Shown one piece after another: positions 47,957 to 63,222 of a stretch of DNA of 64,000 nt. The stretch comes from Lates calcarifer (lineage: Eukaryota; Chordata; Actinopteri; Centropomidae). The translations under genes and the position numbers were made by a program. The notes under the pieces are model-generated. The model was given only the letters and a program-made list of their open reading frames with translations. It searched no databases and was not told where the DNA came from. Position 1 is the stretch's first letter, and each line of letters opens with the position of its first letter. The stretch lies in assembly GCF_001640805.2 (NCBI RefSeq), contig NC_066851.1:2428427-2492426 (forward strand). Direction: 5' to 3'.

Positions 47957-50900
47957 AGGGAAACTCTGGCCGGCACAGCCCGACGGTCGATCCAGAATGA
48001 CACCCATGAAAGCATCACCATGAGAGTGGCAGGAAAGTATGTCTGCAGCAAGAAGAAGAAGATGTGGCGTCGCAACGTGAAGTTGATGTAGAGACGATTG
48101 TACCATCCTGCAAACACAGCGAGAGAGCAGCTCACACACAGCAAGGATTCAACAAGGATTCACACAAAACACTGTCAAGACTTTACATGAGGTTTCATTT
48201 CCTACATTTATATCAGACTGTTATTCTAAGAAAGTAATTCAAGTATTGTAGACATTTTTCATTTATGTATTTCCTGTAACATCCCAGCCGGTGGCTACAA
48301 TACCGACTGATTTGACTGTTCGTGAGGGGATATTTATTATCCTACTGCAAGTTTTGTGCCACTGCAATTATACTATGTTGTTGAGTATTTAACAAGATGT
48401 AACTGTGTTTCATCTGATTCGCATAAAAAGTTGCTGAATAAGGTCTACTGCTGACTGTGCACATGTCTGGACAGACAGTGTTTTCTGCCCCTGAACTTGG
48501 AATAATGATCTCCAAGAAAACACAGGTGAAACACATTTCATTAACACTGGCTCAGTTCCACCAAGTGTCCCAGTAAGCCATGACAGTGAGCCAGCATGGA
48601 TAATACCAGCATCCTGAAACTACATAGATCACTTGAATAGAATGCAGTGGTTAAAAAAAAAACAAAACAACAAAAAAAAAAACGATCAAATCTGTGTCAC
48701 TTTTCTCCCAAATAACTGGTTTAAAGCCTCAAATTCTGTTGTAGTACTTAAAGAGGGTCACCTTACAGCCTTGTCAGCAGTGGAGCTAAAAATATCACAT
48801 TTGTCCTGATGGTAGTGCCAGAGGAAAGGTCACAGGGGTCATTAAATTCTAAAAGGCTCGTGGCCTGTCCTTGCTTTCAGCTGGAAACATTAGCCTGTAT
48901 TTATGTTCAGTAACTGCAGGTCTGTCCCTGTGGACAGTGCACATGATTCATTTGGACAATATAATTGCCATTCACATCATGATGTTACACACAAGATCAA
49001 TGAGTAACATTATTTATAACTAACTGAATCCACAATAATGTGTGTGTGTGTGTGTGTGTGTACCTGTGCTGCTGTAGAAGGCCAAGCGAGATGTTGTGTG
49101 GAACTTCTGGATGAGGAACTGTGATAAAGAGATGCGATCATCAGTGCTGAGGGACTCGTCGCCGCTCTTCCAGTACAACATCAGGTCTTCATCTGTGTAG
49201 GCATCTGCAAAAACACCACATCACAGGGTCAGTCATTTTCAACAGAGCCTTTAAATCAGTGTGTGTCATCACTGATTACCATCACATTTCCAAGTAAGAG
49301 CAGAGGAAGATAACCTTGAGGCAAAATGGAAACTATAATGTTAATAAAACATGCCCTGGATAAACAGAGGAACATTGTTTTTGCATTTCAAATTGCTCAT
49401 GTTTTCCAGTTGCTCTATATTTGTGTGTGAATGTGAACACAGGTTGATGGGAGCAGGACACTTCTCTCCAGTGAGAACAAACAAAATGCTTTTGATGGCC
49501 AGAAACTGGGCAGCAGCCTGAGGCAGCCTGCACTTTAAAAAAAAAAAAAAAAAATCAAATCATACAGTATTCTGGATTTGTGAGCTGAAGATTTACATCC
49601 TCAGTGGGAATGAGCTCAGAGCCACAGACGGGGTTATGGTTGGGGTTTGATTAGCTTAGCTTTCATCTTTTGCAAGTTATAAATCACTAATAAGATTCAG
49701 TTAAGATCTGTGATCAGCTATTGTTCAGAGAGACAACAGATATACTACATTTTGTAATGGTGGCTACTACATGAATCAGCATTAACACTGATTAGCCTAA
49801 TTAATGAACTAATGTAGCTCCAACCTGAAAAACTGATTCAGCTGATTCAGCTGATCATTTCTCCAGAGAAGAGTCCCCACTCTGGAGAACTACAAAAACC
49901 CAAGTCCCACAGTCATAGAGTGATATTACAGAGTGATGCGTCACTCACAAACAAACTACAGTCGGTAGCTTTGAGAGAGCACACTGACCAATGCACACAT
50001 TGACTTTATCTGCATGATTTCAACTTTGGTGTTTGCTAATATAAAACTAATAAGGAGAGGTCAAATGCTCCATGAGAGAATTGCAGGTGTCAGAACTATA
50101 GGCATTTTGCCAACTGGGAACTGGATCCAGAATGGAACTGACTGTTGGAGCCCAAGCCTAGACAGGGAGGGGAGGTCAGACAGTACTGAGAAGGACTAAG
50201 ACGTTGTTGGTTTTGGTCTTTTCATGAGATGTACTGGCAAGAACAGCAATATAGAAAAGTGATGATCCAAGGCAACCCAAGGATTCAGTCCAAATCTTTT
50301 TAGTGAGGTTATGAAATCAATATTTCTATCAGGCAGTTTTCAGACAGATATCAGAAAAGCTTAAGACTGACTGATCTGCTGTTGATGTGTGTAAAGTGTG
50401 GTGTGTACATGCAGTATAAAGTGAGGCTGCAAAATAGGATCAAAGGTGTTACAGTGAATCTTATATGATGTATGATCAATATCCCAAGCAAACAGTCTGA
50501 CAAACATGTTTCTGCACTTCCTGGAGCCATCTTTGTCTCTGCTGAAGAATCCCATTAAACTGTCTAAAGTCCGGCTCCCCACCGAGAGGAGCTCTTTACC
50601 TTAGGAGCTGGTAGAGGCTTTGTGAATAACCTTTATCTTTACACATTCACTAATTCCTGAATAGTGCCTGATGGAAACCCCAAGTCACTAAATGTCTTTT
50701 TGAATCTGCACACAGCTCACAGTTGAGTTTTAAAACCGCAAAGGCTGCACCTTTAATCTTAAATGTATGGGCACGCTTTGTGAAATGGCTCCTGGTATGT
50801 GCTGAACCTTTCCTCTGAATATCTTTGATGTCTCAAAAATAGAGAATTAAAAAAAAAAAAAAAAAAAAGACTGGAGACTGCAGTCCTTCTTGTTCAGTCT

Positions 50901-52631
50901 CTTTTCAGATAGAGCCCACCCCTCCTGGCTCTGATGGCTCAGGTATTTCAGCTCCTTACTGGGAAGAGCACTGTAAAGGTTGTAAAAGGGAACCACAACA
51001 TTTTTGAGGCACTAAACTACTTTAAAGCAACAGACCAGCTGTGGACAATCATACACAATCGTTCTGTTATTTCATACTTTTTCTGGTGCTCATTTGATTG
51101 AACACAACTTCATTTCATGTGAGGACAAATACAGTAAGATGATGGGGCATGTGACTACAGCCTACAGAGTGGCTTAAAGTCATGGGCTCATGATCAGGTA
51201 ATACTGCAGGACTGGCCTCAGGTCCTGTCTGAAGATGTGAGGCTGAAGAATCAGTAACAGTAAAGTACATCACTTCTACAAAACAGACAAAAAAAAACAA
51301 AAAAACAAAAAAACAAACAGTGTCAGCTCAAATTTTATTTTTCCAGTTCATTCACTTTGATTGGCTGGGGTATTCATTCTGTATGATTTTATATGTTTTT
51401 TATAATGTTATATATACCTATAATTAGTTATTATCATTACTATTCAGTTGATTGTATTTAGTGCATGTAATCCTCTCATTACAATCCAACTGATGGACAG
51501 TGAACCATTATTGGCAGTGGTATCATTACAACAATATGGAGGAAATACGTTTATTCACTTTGTGTGAAGTTATGTAAAAAAAAAACATCTGCTGCTCCGG
51601 CTTCATTTTTAACTTTTACAAGATAAGAGTGGCATTGAATCATCTCGTCTAACTCTCAACAAAAAAGCAAATGTGGATATTTTCTAAAACGTTGAACTGT
51701 TCCATTTATATTATTAGACAGTCAGTGATTCAGCAAGTGGTTTGTTGTTGAATTTTTTGATCCAGTTAAAGTGATGAACCCCTCTGGCCAGCCCTCACTG
51801 TGTGGCCTCATGATGAAACAATGAGGCAAATGAGGGACATTAGCTCTGTCAGCTTTTTTCAACAATGTCACAGCATCTTTATGAAAGGATAATTGGTTTA
51901 TTACAACTTGGATCATAATTTGGCTGCCATTGCTATTGGCTATAATAAAGTGCAATACACAACAGATGCCACTATCAAATCATTTCTGGTGCACACACTG
52001 AATACACTGCACACAGAAGTCAGTCAAGGTACAATAGATGTGTCACAATAAACTGGAATTACCTTGAAGCTCCCAGTGCTAAATAAAAGCTTATGATTGT
52101 TTAACAGAATGCTTGTGCAGGTAATTGCAACAGCACAGTACATTAACACTCATTAAGACCTTGACCTGACCCTCCCTGGCTTCTGTCTCCTCACCTCAGA
52201 TTCCTCACAGGTGTGGCAGGGATTTGCCTTCTTTTAAACAGCGAAAAGAAAAATTTAGTAAATGTTACATATTTATTTATTTATACATTTTTATACACGT
52301 TTTTATTTATTTTTTACAGTTTTCACTGTACTGAACCTGCATGTCACGTTATTTGACCTGACTGTGACCACCTCACTTGCTGTTATTCTGTTGTATGGCT
52401 TTCTCCGTTGCCTCTGTGTAGGATGGTTAATTGAGTGAGTGCTGCTGCCTCCAGGTTTTAATTCAGTTGCTATTTTTGTAAGCATTTTATCTGGATTAAC
52501 TGTCAAACTTTTACTCCATTTTTCCCCCAATAAAAAGCATTTATGGACAGTTGCCTTCTGGGCTCACTGTGTGTCTGCATGGAGGTAGCCTTCCTTCCTT
52601 CCACTAAACATGGTTGTAATTTAGGGCTTGG

Positions 52632-52687
<56 letters not shown>

Positions 52688-55600
52688 GGAGGCAGAGGGG
52701 CGTTTTTAGGTGTTGGTCTATTTGTTCTTGTTTTCTTCTTGATTATTGTTGATGAGTCTGTTTTCTATATGTCAGATAGCACAGGCGTTACGTTTCAGGT
52801 ATGTCATGGTTGAAAGTCAACGACTAGTATTTTCATCACTGTTCCTACGGTATCAGCCCACCACCCTTGTTAAAATGACTAGTCAAAGACAGAAAGTGCA
52901 GGAATCCCCCAGGTCATGTGCAGCGCAGATTAACACGACCCCTCCCTGTTCGTGCAAGCAGTCAACTCAGTTCAGGCTGCCTGTATTAATGATGGCAGAA
53001 GGAGGTGACCCGCCCCAAATCCCCCCCCCCCCGTCAAAAGAGAGAGAATACAGAAAAGAAGGAGGAGGAAGGTCACCTGACTCACCCCAACGTTTGCAAC
53101 AGCTACAACAGTTAGCATGTCTGACATCGGTGGAATAAATACTATCTGGTACTGTGGCAGATAACAATTAGCTGGCTAACTAACGTTACTTCACAGAGCA
53201 GAGAAGAGGAGAGAAGTACAAATTTAATGCAAAATGAATGCTTTTATTTTAGTACTATAATCAAGTTTGGCTGATATCACATCTTGTTATCACTTCTACA
53301 CTTGTACATGTGTCCAAAATCACAACACGCCTGCTGGCTCTGTGGGTTTCTGTGACTTGCACAGAGAGAGAGGAAGAGAGAGAGCGTCGTGCCTTTGTGC
53401 ATCGACATTGAAATAACAGAATTAGACTGCATTTATTTAATTTTTAAAAAATAATCTTATATTGTAACATACATGTTTACTAATGTTCCATATATTCTGT
53501 GTTGTTTAAAAATAAAATAGATTGTGTAGAATGGGAAAAAAGTTCTTTTATTCATACTGTGATATTTTTGCTTAAGGTTATCATACGGTGAGAGTCTCAT
53601 ACCGGCCCATGCTTAGTCAAGAAACTACAAACAGTTTGAGTTAATAGAACAATAAAAAGAAAGTTAATTTTGGCTAGTGTTCCTTTGAATTGATGAAACA
53701 ATTGACATATCTAGCAGAATCCTCTCACCCTGAACTGGAGTGCAACAACGTGAGCAACAGTGTGATAATTTGACACATCTTGTGATGTTGTTCTTGACTG
53801 GCCTGGGGTATGACTACTTCATGATTTTTAGAGCAATAATTGAAACATTTACTCACAGCTCTCCAGCTCCAGTGAGCAGGTCTGGGAATCCAGGGGAAAG
53901 CGGCTGAAGTCCATGTTACAGGCTGCTGTCACCGTCACTCTGTTTAACAGTAAAGACAGAATCAGAGACACATGGTGAGAGCAGTCACGGTGCTGGATAC
54001 CTGAATCAAAGGCACAAAGATTCACTTTGTACCATCTCTGTATTTTGTTCATTTTAGGCTCAAAATGGTGTCTGGATCACTTTATGGAATGCCTTAAAGG
54101 ATAATTCCACTGTTTTCATAGTTCAGACATGTTGTCACCAGGTTAGCCTATCATCTACCACTGTCTGGTTTAGCTCTGACCTACTGTCCATGTGGGATTA
54201 TAAGTAACATTTCAGGTGCATTCAGTTTGACCGCTGAACAAACAGGTTTAGATAATCTGGTTAAACTGTGTATATCACTGTCTTCCCAGTACTCAGCTAT
54301 TACTTTGTTGAATACATTCTCTAGTGGTGAAAAGTAAGTACCTTCACTTAAGTACTATGCTTCAGTAGAGTTTATAGGTACTTGTACTTTCTTTGAGTAT
54401 TTCCATTTGATACTTTGTACGTTTCATTTCAGAGGGAGATACTGTACTTTTTACTACACTACATTTACCTAACAACTATAGCTGATATTTCAAGTTAAGG
54501 TTTTACATAGTTTATAACAATGTATTGTTAAATATTAAACCAGTGGTTTCCAGTCTTGTGACCACTAAAGTGATGTCCAGTTGTGGCTCTTGTCATTTGT
54601 TACCACCTTGGCTCAAGGCTGACAACAAAAGGGAGGCAGAGCACATATATAAACCAAAAAAGGACTTTTTCCAAATTAACTTGATGATCATATAAATAGT
54701 GATGTGTGTAAGTAGGCAAGTAGTCAGTCATGTATGTACTGTGTGGATGAGTGAAAATATAGTGTGATGCATGTTGGATGGTACAGCAAACCAAACACAG
54801 GAAGATGGTTGAGGAGGATGGCAGAGGCCCAGCTGAGCGAGAATGAGACTGCTCAGCAGGCAGTCCTTTAAGCCTTTTCAGATCTCTGTTTGCAATTCTA
54901 CCAGACACATTTCTCCTCTAAACCTCTCACATAGTTTTATTTAAATAACTGCTTGTGGCATAATGCTGTAAATTATTTCAGAAAAAAAAAAAAAAAAAAA
55001 CGATAATAACTGTCCAAAAAATAAAAACAGATCCTCTCCCCTTCCTCCTAATCATCTCATGTCCCTTTAGAGGGACATTAATAAGCTAATAATGTCATTT
55101 GATATGAGTTAAAGAGGACATTCTCCTGCAGAGGGAGTACATATAAACTTCTAATGGATTTTTACATCATTGTATTGGTATAATTTAGTTAAGTAAAGAA
55201 TCAGTCTGGTCTACTTTAGTCTCCACCTACCTCATTATATATTATACAAACTATTATTATAACAGAGATTATAGTCAAAACTACAAAGACAGGAGCTACA
55301 TTTTGATGAGCTGGAATTATCCTTTAAGGATCCCCTGAAATAGGCCTTTGAAACTTTGTGTAAAACATGCTGCTGCCTGACGTTCAGATGTAGCTTAAGC
55401 AAAGTGTGAAATATACACATACTCTGAGTAGCTAGCAGTTACTTCTGGACGAGACACGAAAGCTTATATTGTTCACAGTTTATGCTGTGCTGTTACTTGT
55501 ACAATAAGAATACAAGTTTATGCTGCATTTACATGGTGTTACATGTTGAATAATTCATGATATGATGTCACACACTGTAACATATGTTAGATAATTTACA

Positions 55601-58600
55601 CACCTCAAATCTTCTAACCTAATACAATCATAATAATCACTGGACCCAGAGGATTACCAGATTACCAGTGGCAGGTGTGCTGGACCATTGTCATCATGGT
55701 AACAATAATTTGACCCATGTGTGTGGCAGCAGTAGGCATACCCTGACCTGTGTTGTCATGGTAACAATAATACATGCTTGCTGAAGGTTGGAGAATGGTC
55801 AAGTTTCACACAGGAGACAAACAGGAGTTTCCTGTGTGTTTTGTCAACCCACCCACCCTGACCTCCTCCTCACTGCTGTTCTTTACCTTATATTACCTGA
55901 CTTCCCCCTGAACCTGACTTCAGCCGAGAAGGCAATTTGTGGGGGGGGGGGGGGGGGGGGTGAGTATTCCACCCGCCATCTTAACCTGCCATTCCCTCTC
56001 TCCATCCCCCAGCAGCAGGGAGACAGCAGGGGCAGAGGGGTTGTTTAGCTGTATATGTAAGTCTAGTCTGCCTGACTCATTGATCCTGCACCAGACTGAG
56101 ATTTGTACCAGTCAGAACCTATGGCCCTGACCCTGGCTATGAAATACCAGCAGCCTCACTGTGCTGTGTACTGATCGATCCATGGTGCTGTCCATGGTGC
56201 TGAAAGAGCAGACAGGTTTGTAATTGCACCTTCTTCTCTCAGTCCTGCCCCTCTGTCTTGTCTTTGGGTCTATAATACTGTCTTAGCTACATACTATTCT
56301 TCACTATATTGTAGCCCATATACTCATTCAGTGGCTCTGTGCAACAGCGTGTTTCAAAAAATAAGCATTATCAAAATGCTTAATGTCCACATCGTGTAAA
56401 AGGACACCTACACAAAACATGTATTTAGCCTAATAGCAGTTCTATTAAATTCTAATCACAATATCAAGAATTAGGCTGAGCCTGTATAATAATCCTGAAG
56501 TCCACACAAACATGTTCTTTTTGTTCTTTATCATAGACTACACTCCCTTTGTTGGTTATTTCAGGAGTGTAAATATTTCATCTTTCTGAAATGTTTTGAC
56601 ATTAAATGGCTTCAACTGGTTATTAGACCACCCTGTTTAAAAAATAACCAATTACTGAGGTCACTTCATAATAAAACATAACTGTAACAGTCTCTTCACA
56701 TGTGATAGCACACATTACATCGCCTTTTTAATAACACATTCTGCTGTGGAGTTATTACACACACTTGTTACAGTAGTAGGACAACTATATAACAACTGAC
56801 TCAGTTAAGTTGTGATATAATGGTCCAACGGGCTAAAGTGGCAAATCACCAGTTCAACTCTGACTGGGGAAATTTGCATTTCCAGCATTTCCTGTCATTT
56901 AATAAAGACCTAAAATGGTAAATGCCCTTATATAGCACTTTTCTAGTCCGCCCACTCAAGGCTAGGCAAAACACACATTCATACAGTGCTTGTTCTATAT
57001 ACACTATGAAGCGCTCTAACACACACACACATCCAATCACACACTGATGGTACATCAGGGGCAATTTTTGGGGTTGAGTATCTTGCTCGAGGATCAAACC
57101 ACTGACCTGACTGGGCGACCCCCTCTATCTCCTGAACCACGGCTGCACCTAAAAATGCCCCCAAAAATATATGTCACCACATCCTGGGAGTGTAAGTGTA
57201 GCAGTCTTTGCTTCATTGTTACTGGTTTCACTCTGTTATATTTTGGTCCACAGTACTCCCACTGTTCCACAGTTCCTCTGCAGTGATGTCAGTGAGTATA
57301 GGAGCTCATCTGGTTCGACTGTGAGTGCTGCGGTGCAGCTTTACACCTTCAGATGTGAGAGAGAGGATGGTCTGCTGCTGTGCTGATGCTCTGATGTTCT
57401 TCTCAGCAAAAAGCCCAGTATACACAGTATACAGTGTATAAGTTACATCCAGCTAATGTAGCATGCTACAGTGTACAATCAAGACAGTCATCACCTTTAT
57501 GAACTCTCTCCACATGACAAACATACACTTGGCAGTGACTCATCTCTGACCTGTTTGTATAGGGTTTTTTAAGGAAGTAATGACATTCTTTAAGATGCAC
57601 TGTGATTGGTAAGATACCAGACACATTCAAAACTAATAACCTACCAAACCTTTTAATTCACACACTGTTAAAATAAATCTTCTCATTTGTCCAGTTTTCT
57701 ATCCATGTCATCATCTTTTTTCTTTTTCTCATTGTCTTTTTTTTCCCTCACATCCTCCTTCTCTGTTCCCCAATCTGCCGTCTTTAAAAAAGTCAAAGAC
57801 AGAATGAGAGAAAGGCTTTTATCCACTTACATCATTTTTTTCTCTAATATTCTTTTTGTAGGATGAACTAATGTCCATAGTTTGAGCCCATGGTACTGAC
57901 TGCTTGTGATCCTGGACAATGTATAAATGGAACGTTTTGCTCTTTTAAACGTTTTTCTTGATTATAAAATCTGTTAATCTCTAAACTGCAAATATTCCTG
58001 ATGGGAACGAGCTCCCAGGTTAGTATGTGCTGTGTGCAAGTGTTCATTAAAGTGAGCTGTCAGGCTGAGATATGACTCATGAAATGGGAGAAATGTCTAA
58101 AAATAATTCACGAGTTTCCATGTCAAAGATTTGGAGATGTGGATTTGAGTGAAACCTCAAACAGAACCTCAAACATCGCCAGATCACTCCTCTGCTCTGC
58201 TCATTGTATCCCCAGCTGCATCACACAAAAGTAAACTGTTTGAAAAGATGATGAATATGACTGTAATTAAACAAGAATCTGAGCAAAACAAGTAATGTGA
58301 GTAAATGAGTAGATGAGTTAACACATAAAAGAGAGTCTAGACACACATTGATTTCTCTGGCTGCAGACCGAACAGTAGCAGAATATACAGATGTGATTGT
58401 GTATTGATTTGTTAACTGGTGTAATGAGGTCTGCCGGGCATTAGTAATAGCTCTGTATGCACAAAAGCTTGAGCAAGCTTTATTTGTCAGACTGTATGTT
58501 GTATTTTATGCATTTTAGTACTAATTCAGCAGGTGAATACATCAGCTGTAAAGCTGTGGACAGACTTTAAGATGGCTGAAACCTGCACCGGGTTAAGACA

Positions 58601-61600
58601 TCAGAGAGCCTCATGTGTTATTATCTCTGCAGTTCCATCTGTCACCTGACATCATTGCAGGGAATGCACTCATTACTCTGAGCAGTTAACAGGAAACATC
58701 AGCATAAAAAGAAAAAAAAAAACAAATCGATCAGCAGGATAACGAGCGAAGACAGAGCAGATAAAGCTTCTGTGACAGAGGCACTGTAGGATTACAACAA
58801 GATAACGATGAACCTGAGTAGATGGTATTTGGGCAGAGCTCTTTGCCTTAGACGTTTTGGACCGTCGAAGTTGAAATTCTTTGGGTCACCAGCGCATCGT
58901 AATTATGTACAGTACATGACAAACTAAAAGTGTTAGACTGACTTTGTGAACTCTGCGTCTGCAGAGGACAATTAGTCCTAACAGCTCTGAGTTCAGAGAA
59001 GTAAGCTATCACATTTTAAACTTTTATAGTCAAGGGGAAATAAGGTCCAGGGTGAAAAGGCCCTCAATTATCCTTCAGAGGAGATTCAATAAAACCTGGA
59101 TACAAAAAAAAAAACAAGGTTAGCTTTCACTAAAATAAATTTTACTTTGGGAGAAGCAAACATTGGATTCATTTCTTCACCAGAGCTTTCAAAGTCTGAC
59201 ACTGTGAGAACCCTCAGACAAAATCGAGACTACTGAGACATCTCAAAAGAGCTATTAGCAGTTCCTGTTTGCAGAGTATTCATGGATCGACATGATCCAT
59301 CACTGGACTTTGATACCGAGGAAAACCTTAAGACCTGCTGACTGAGGTTCTGGGGTTATACAGGGCATATTTTTCTATGATTTTCTGAGTGGACTTATGG
59401 CCATTTATTCACTCAGATGTAATATCACACTGAATATTAAAATATGTGTATGTGTGTGTTCAGATTTGCCAAGATGGAATTTGATTTTGATGCAAACTGC
59501 AGCAACTGGGCACTGAGGATTTCTGAAGTACCTCCTTATCCTCTATGAGCTGTGTCACAGCTGCTGTCACGGTAACTAGAATACATTTCTATTGAGATAT
59601 TAAGTTTCTTATTGAGAATATTTGACTTCAACAAAAACATAAAATCATTTTTTGTCAGTTAATAAAACTTATTATCCTGCTTATTACTCACAGCCCCAGA
59701 TAAAAGGTCTGTACAGAATACAGAAAAATCTAGTCAGTTGAGTAGCTAATTGATTGTTAACCCATCTAATGAATCCTGCTGGGCCCGAGTATTGATTTGA
59801 ATTCAGTCCAAATCCAGCAGCGATGCTGTGAAACCAGGACACTTTTACCAATAACAGAGGCCGTGGAGCTAGAAATAGAACTGAATCTGTGACCACCCCC
59901 ATGAGCACCAGGTCACCTGCATGTTATGGGACATGGTGAGATCAACAAGTCATCTGGAGGATGGTCAAACAAGCCTCATGTAAAAACAGTTGAAGATTAA
60001 AGTTATATTGAATTTTATTTTATCTCTAAATTTGCATTTAAATGACATACTGAGCTCAAGTGAGAATGTTTAATAACATTTAATGACATAAAAAATGTTG
60101 AAAAGTCCATTTACTCTGAGGCAGTCATCAACAGTGTGGGCAAATATTACATTTACATAACTGTACATTTACACAGAAATGTAGGAGCAAATTACCTTTA
60201 AGGAGCTCAGTGTTTATTATTGCACTGAATGAATGGTCAAAATCTGTGTGGCAGAGACTAAGGTATCTTGACTTTAAGTCCAAGGCATGGGTCAGACTCC
60301 AAGAATGCTTGAGCCTACATTTCCCATAATGCTATTCGATGGTGCCTGTCCCTGCCTGGTAAAATGTATATTTAAACAAATCAGTGTGTTTCTGTTATAA
60401 ACTTGTAAACCGATAACTCAGAAGTCTAATGCCATGTAATTTCAAAAGTAGTGATCTTCAACAACATCTTTAATAGAAAATAAATAAATTAAAATGAATA
60501 ACTTTAAGCGCAAAGCTTAATGTGGCTTCATTTGAGTCAAAACTTCTCTCAAAGTATGATTGCCTCTTTGATTTCATCGTTTTAGTCTTAAAATAAAGCC
60601 TGCCTTCATGCTGAGAGGTTTTCCAGAGAGCTTTGGATAACACTCTGAGTTTGTTAAGTCTGAGTTGAGGGTAAACTCTGAAATTTCCGTTTCCAGAAAA
60701 ACAGACTTTAACTCCTTTAGTCCTAAACCTGCTCTCTGGCAGGTTTTCTCCAACAATCCCTGAGTTTCTCCCTGGAGGAAGCTGTCTGACTTTCATCTCC
60801 TCAGACAGAGTTTACATTGAGAAAGGATCAAAATCTTTTTTCTTTTTTTAAATAGACATATAAAAACTTACACCCAGTTTTAACCTTTATCGAACTGAAA
60901 GGTTATAATCTGATTGATTTCATGATCAAAGGGTTATAATAGATGCTGTGCTCTTTATTCTCTTGTTGCCATGGTGAATCGTAGTATAGGAGCTCCATTG
61001 ATGGTGGCTTTTTTTCATTCACCACACACCGCACTGGGAGAGAACATACTGACCGACCTAACTCTGATCAGTTGTTCTGGAAGCCAAGTTATTCAACTCA
61101 GAGGTCAGGGTTTAGCTCAGAGTTTATTAAATCTGTTTTCAACAACAGCCTGGTTTCCAGCCTTGGCAGGTAGCGAAAGAGCTGTAATAAAACAACTGTC
61201 CACTACCTGCTCAGCAACAAACAGCAGACAGTCACATTTAGAGAGCAGCTGGTGAACATAGCAGAACATTTAGCAGCTAAAGAGACAGACATTTTTCTCA
61301 GGAAATGATGGAGAAAGATGTGATGAACTGAAATGATTGAGCTAGTGCTAAAAGGGGACTGAATATTGGTCTTTGTTCCCTCATCAGGTGGACGCAGTGA
61401 CAGAAGCAGTCGGCTTGATTGTTAATCATTCGAATTAAAACTAGGAAAAACAATGAATAAAGCAGTTTCATGTTAAAAATCAGTGTTTTTCCAGCACTCA
61501 GACACAGGACATCAGTGAGGGGGCTGTGGGCTGTTAGCTGAGCTGCTGCTAACGTTAGCTCAGCTTGTTTTTAGGTTAGGATCCCTTCAGTGTCAACTGT

Positions 61601-63184
61601 TCAAATCTTTACTGGGAGCTGAAAAACCTGCTTCCACACAGCAGGCGTGGCTCCCTTTAGGGGTCTGATTCCTCGTCAGAGATCGATAAACTGCTCTAGC
61701 TTCCCAACACTGTTGCAGATGTTCCAGCATGTCATCACACTGCTATATTGTTGATATCCTAATATGAAGCTTTTTTTGTGTAAAATTTGTTAAAATTTGT
61801 ACCAGTATTATTGTGAATGATATGGTATGGCACTTGAGTTATGGCAGATGAAAAATATCCTTATTTAGACATGTGGTAAGTGTTGTATGAGTTTAGTCTG
61901 GGTTTAAATATGCCCTGTAAGGAACAAGGACTGCAAGGACAAGGATTTCCAACACACTAATGATTAGACATCATTGCCTTAATATTCCAATAAAAACCAA
62001 ATACATATTAATATGTAAATATGTCTATAAAACAGTTCCAGTCCTGAGTTCATTGCTCCTTTGCTGTGCTAAAATCACATAAAGGAGTTCCTGTCACTTT
62101 AAAAATGTTTCTAAATGTGTGCCTTTGCCAGCTGAAATCAAAAAGCCTGTAAGTGACTCAATCAAGCGGGGGTTTAGCAAACATCTTTGGAAAAACAGAT
62201 AAAATCGCACTTGACCTCCAGACCTGTACTGACACTCTGCTCTAGTGTTTCAAACCATGTCATGGTGAGCCACTGGATTAGCAGGTACTCTCGTAGGTGG
62301 GAAAGTGTTTGCTCACTCTACAAGAACAAGGTCTGTGTTCTTGATCTGTGCCACCATGAAAACAGGACCTGCAGTCTGAGGTAAACATCATTTTTGTGCT
62401 GACTGTATTTTCAAATAATAACATATGTTAATATATTATACATATAATAATATGTTTGGGATCAAGTAGTGAAGTAGTACTTTTACATACACACAAAAAC
62501 ATTTTTTTTTCTGAGGGAAGTGTCATTTTCATGGCTGTTGTTTCATCACAATAACAGCTACTTGTACATTTGTTCAGATGTTTTCAGACGTTAAAACCAG
62601 GTAACCAGGACAAATGGTTGGGAGCTAGCCGGCTGCTCCCAAGACCAAGAGCTGGTTGGTGCCAACAGTGATCCTATGAGGAACAGTCTGAACTCACCAG
62701 CAGATAGAATTCTGTGTGTGTCACATAACTATTTTGGACTGATCACAATTGAGTGATCATGCATGTGGTGGCACATTCAAGACAGCAGTGTGGAAACATT
62801 TTACGTACATACAGATTAGAATTCAAAATCCTCCTCCTCACCTACAAAGCCCTTAATGGTCAGGCTCCATCTTACCTTAAAGATCTCATAGTCCCCTACA
62901 ATCCCACTAGGACTTTGCACTCCCAGAATGCTGGTTTACTGGTGGTTCCCAGAGTTTCTAAGAGTAGACTGGGAGGCAGAGCCTTCAGTTATCAGGCTCC
63001 TCTACTGTGGAACCTTCTCCCAGTTTCAGTCCAGGAGGCAGAAACACCCTCTGTACCTTTAAGAGTCGGCTTAAAACTTTCCTCTTTGATAAAGCTTATA
63101 GTTAGGGTTGGCTCAGGCTTGAACCATCCCTTAGTTATGCTGCTATAGGCCTAGACTGCTGGGAGATCTCCCATGATGCACTGA

Positions 63185-63222
<38 letters not shown>

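Noticed and set aside
56917..57151. tRNA-like words in the dispersed repeat (gaggatcaaaccactgacctg)
   Set aside because: No cloverleaf or intact A and B boxes; part of a common repeat.
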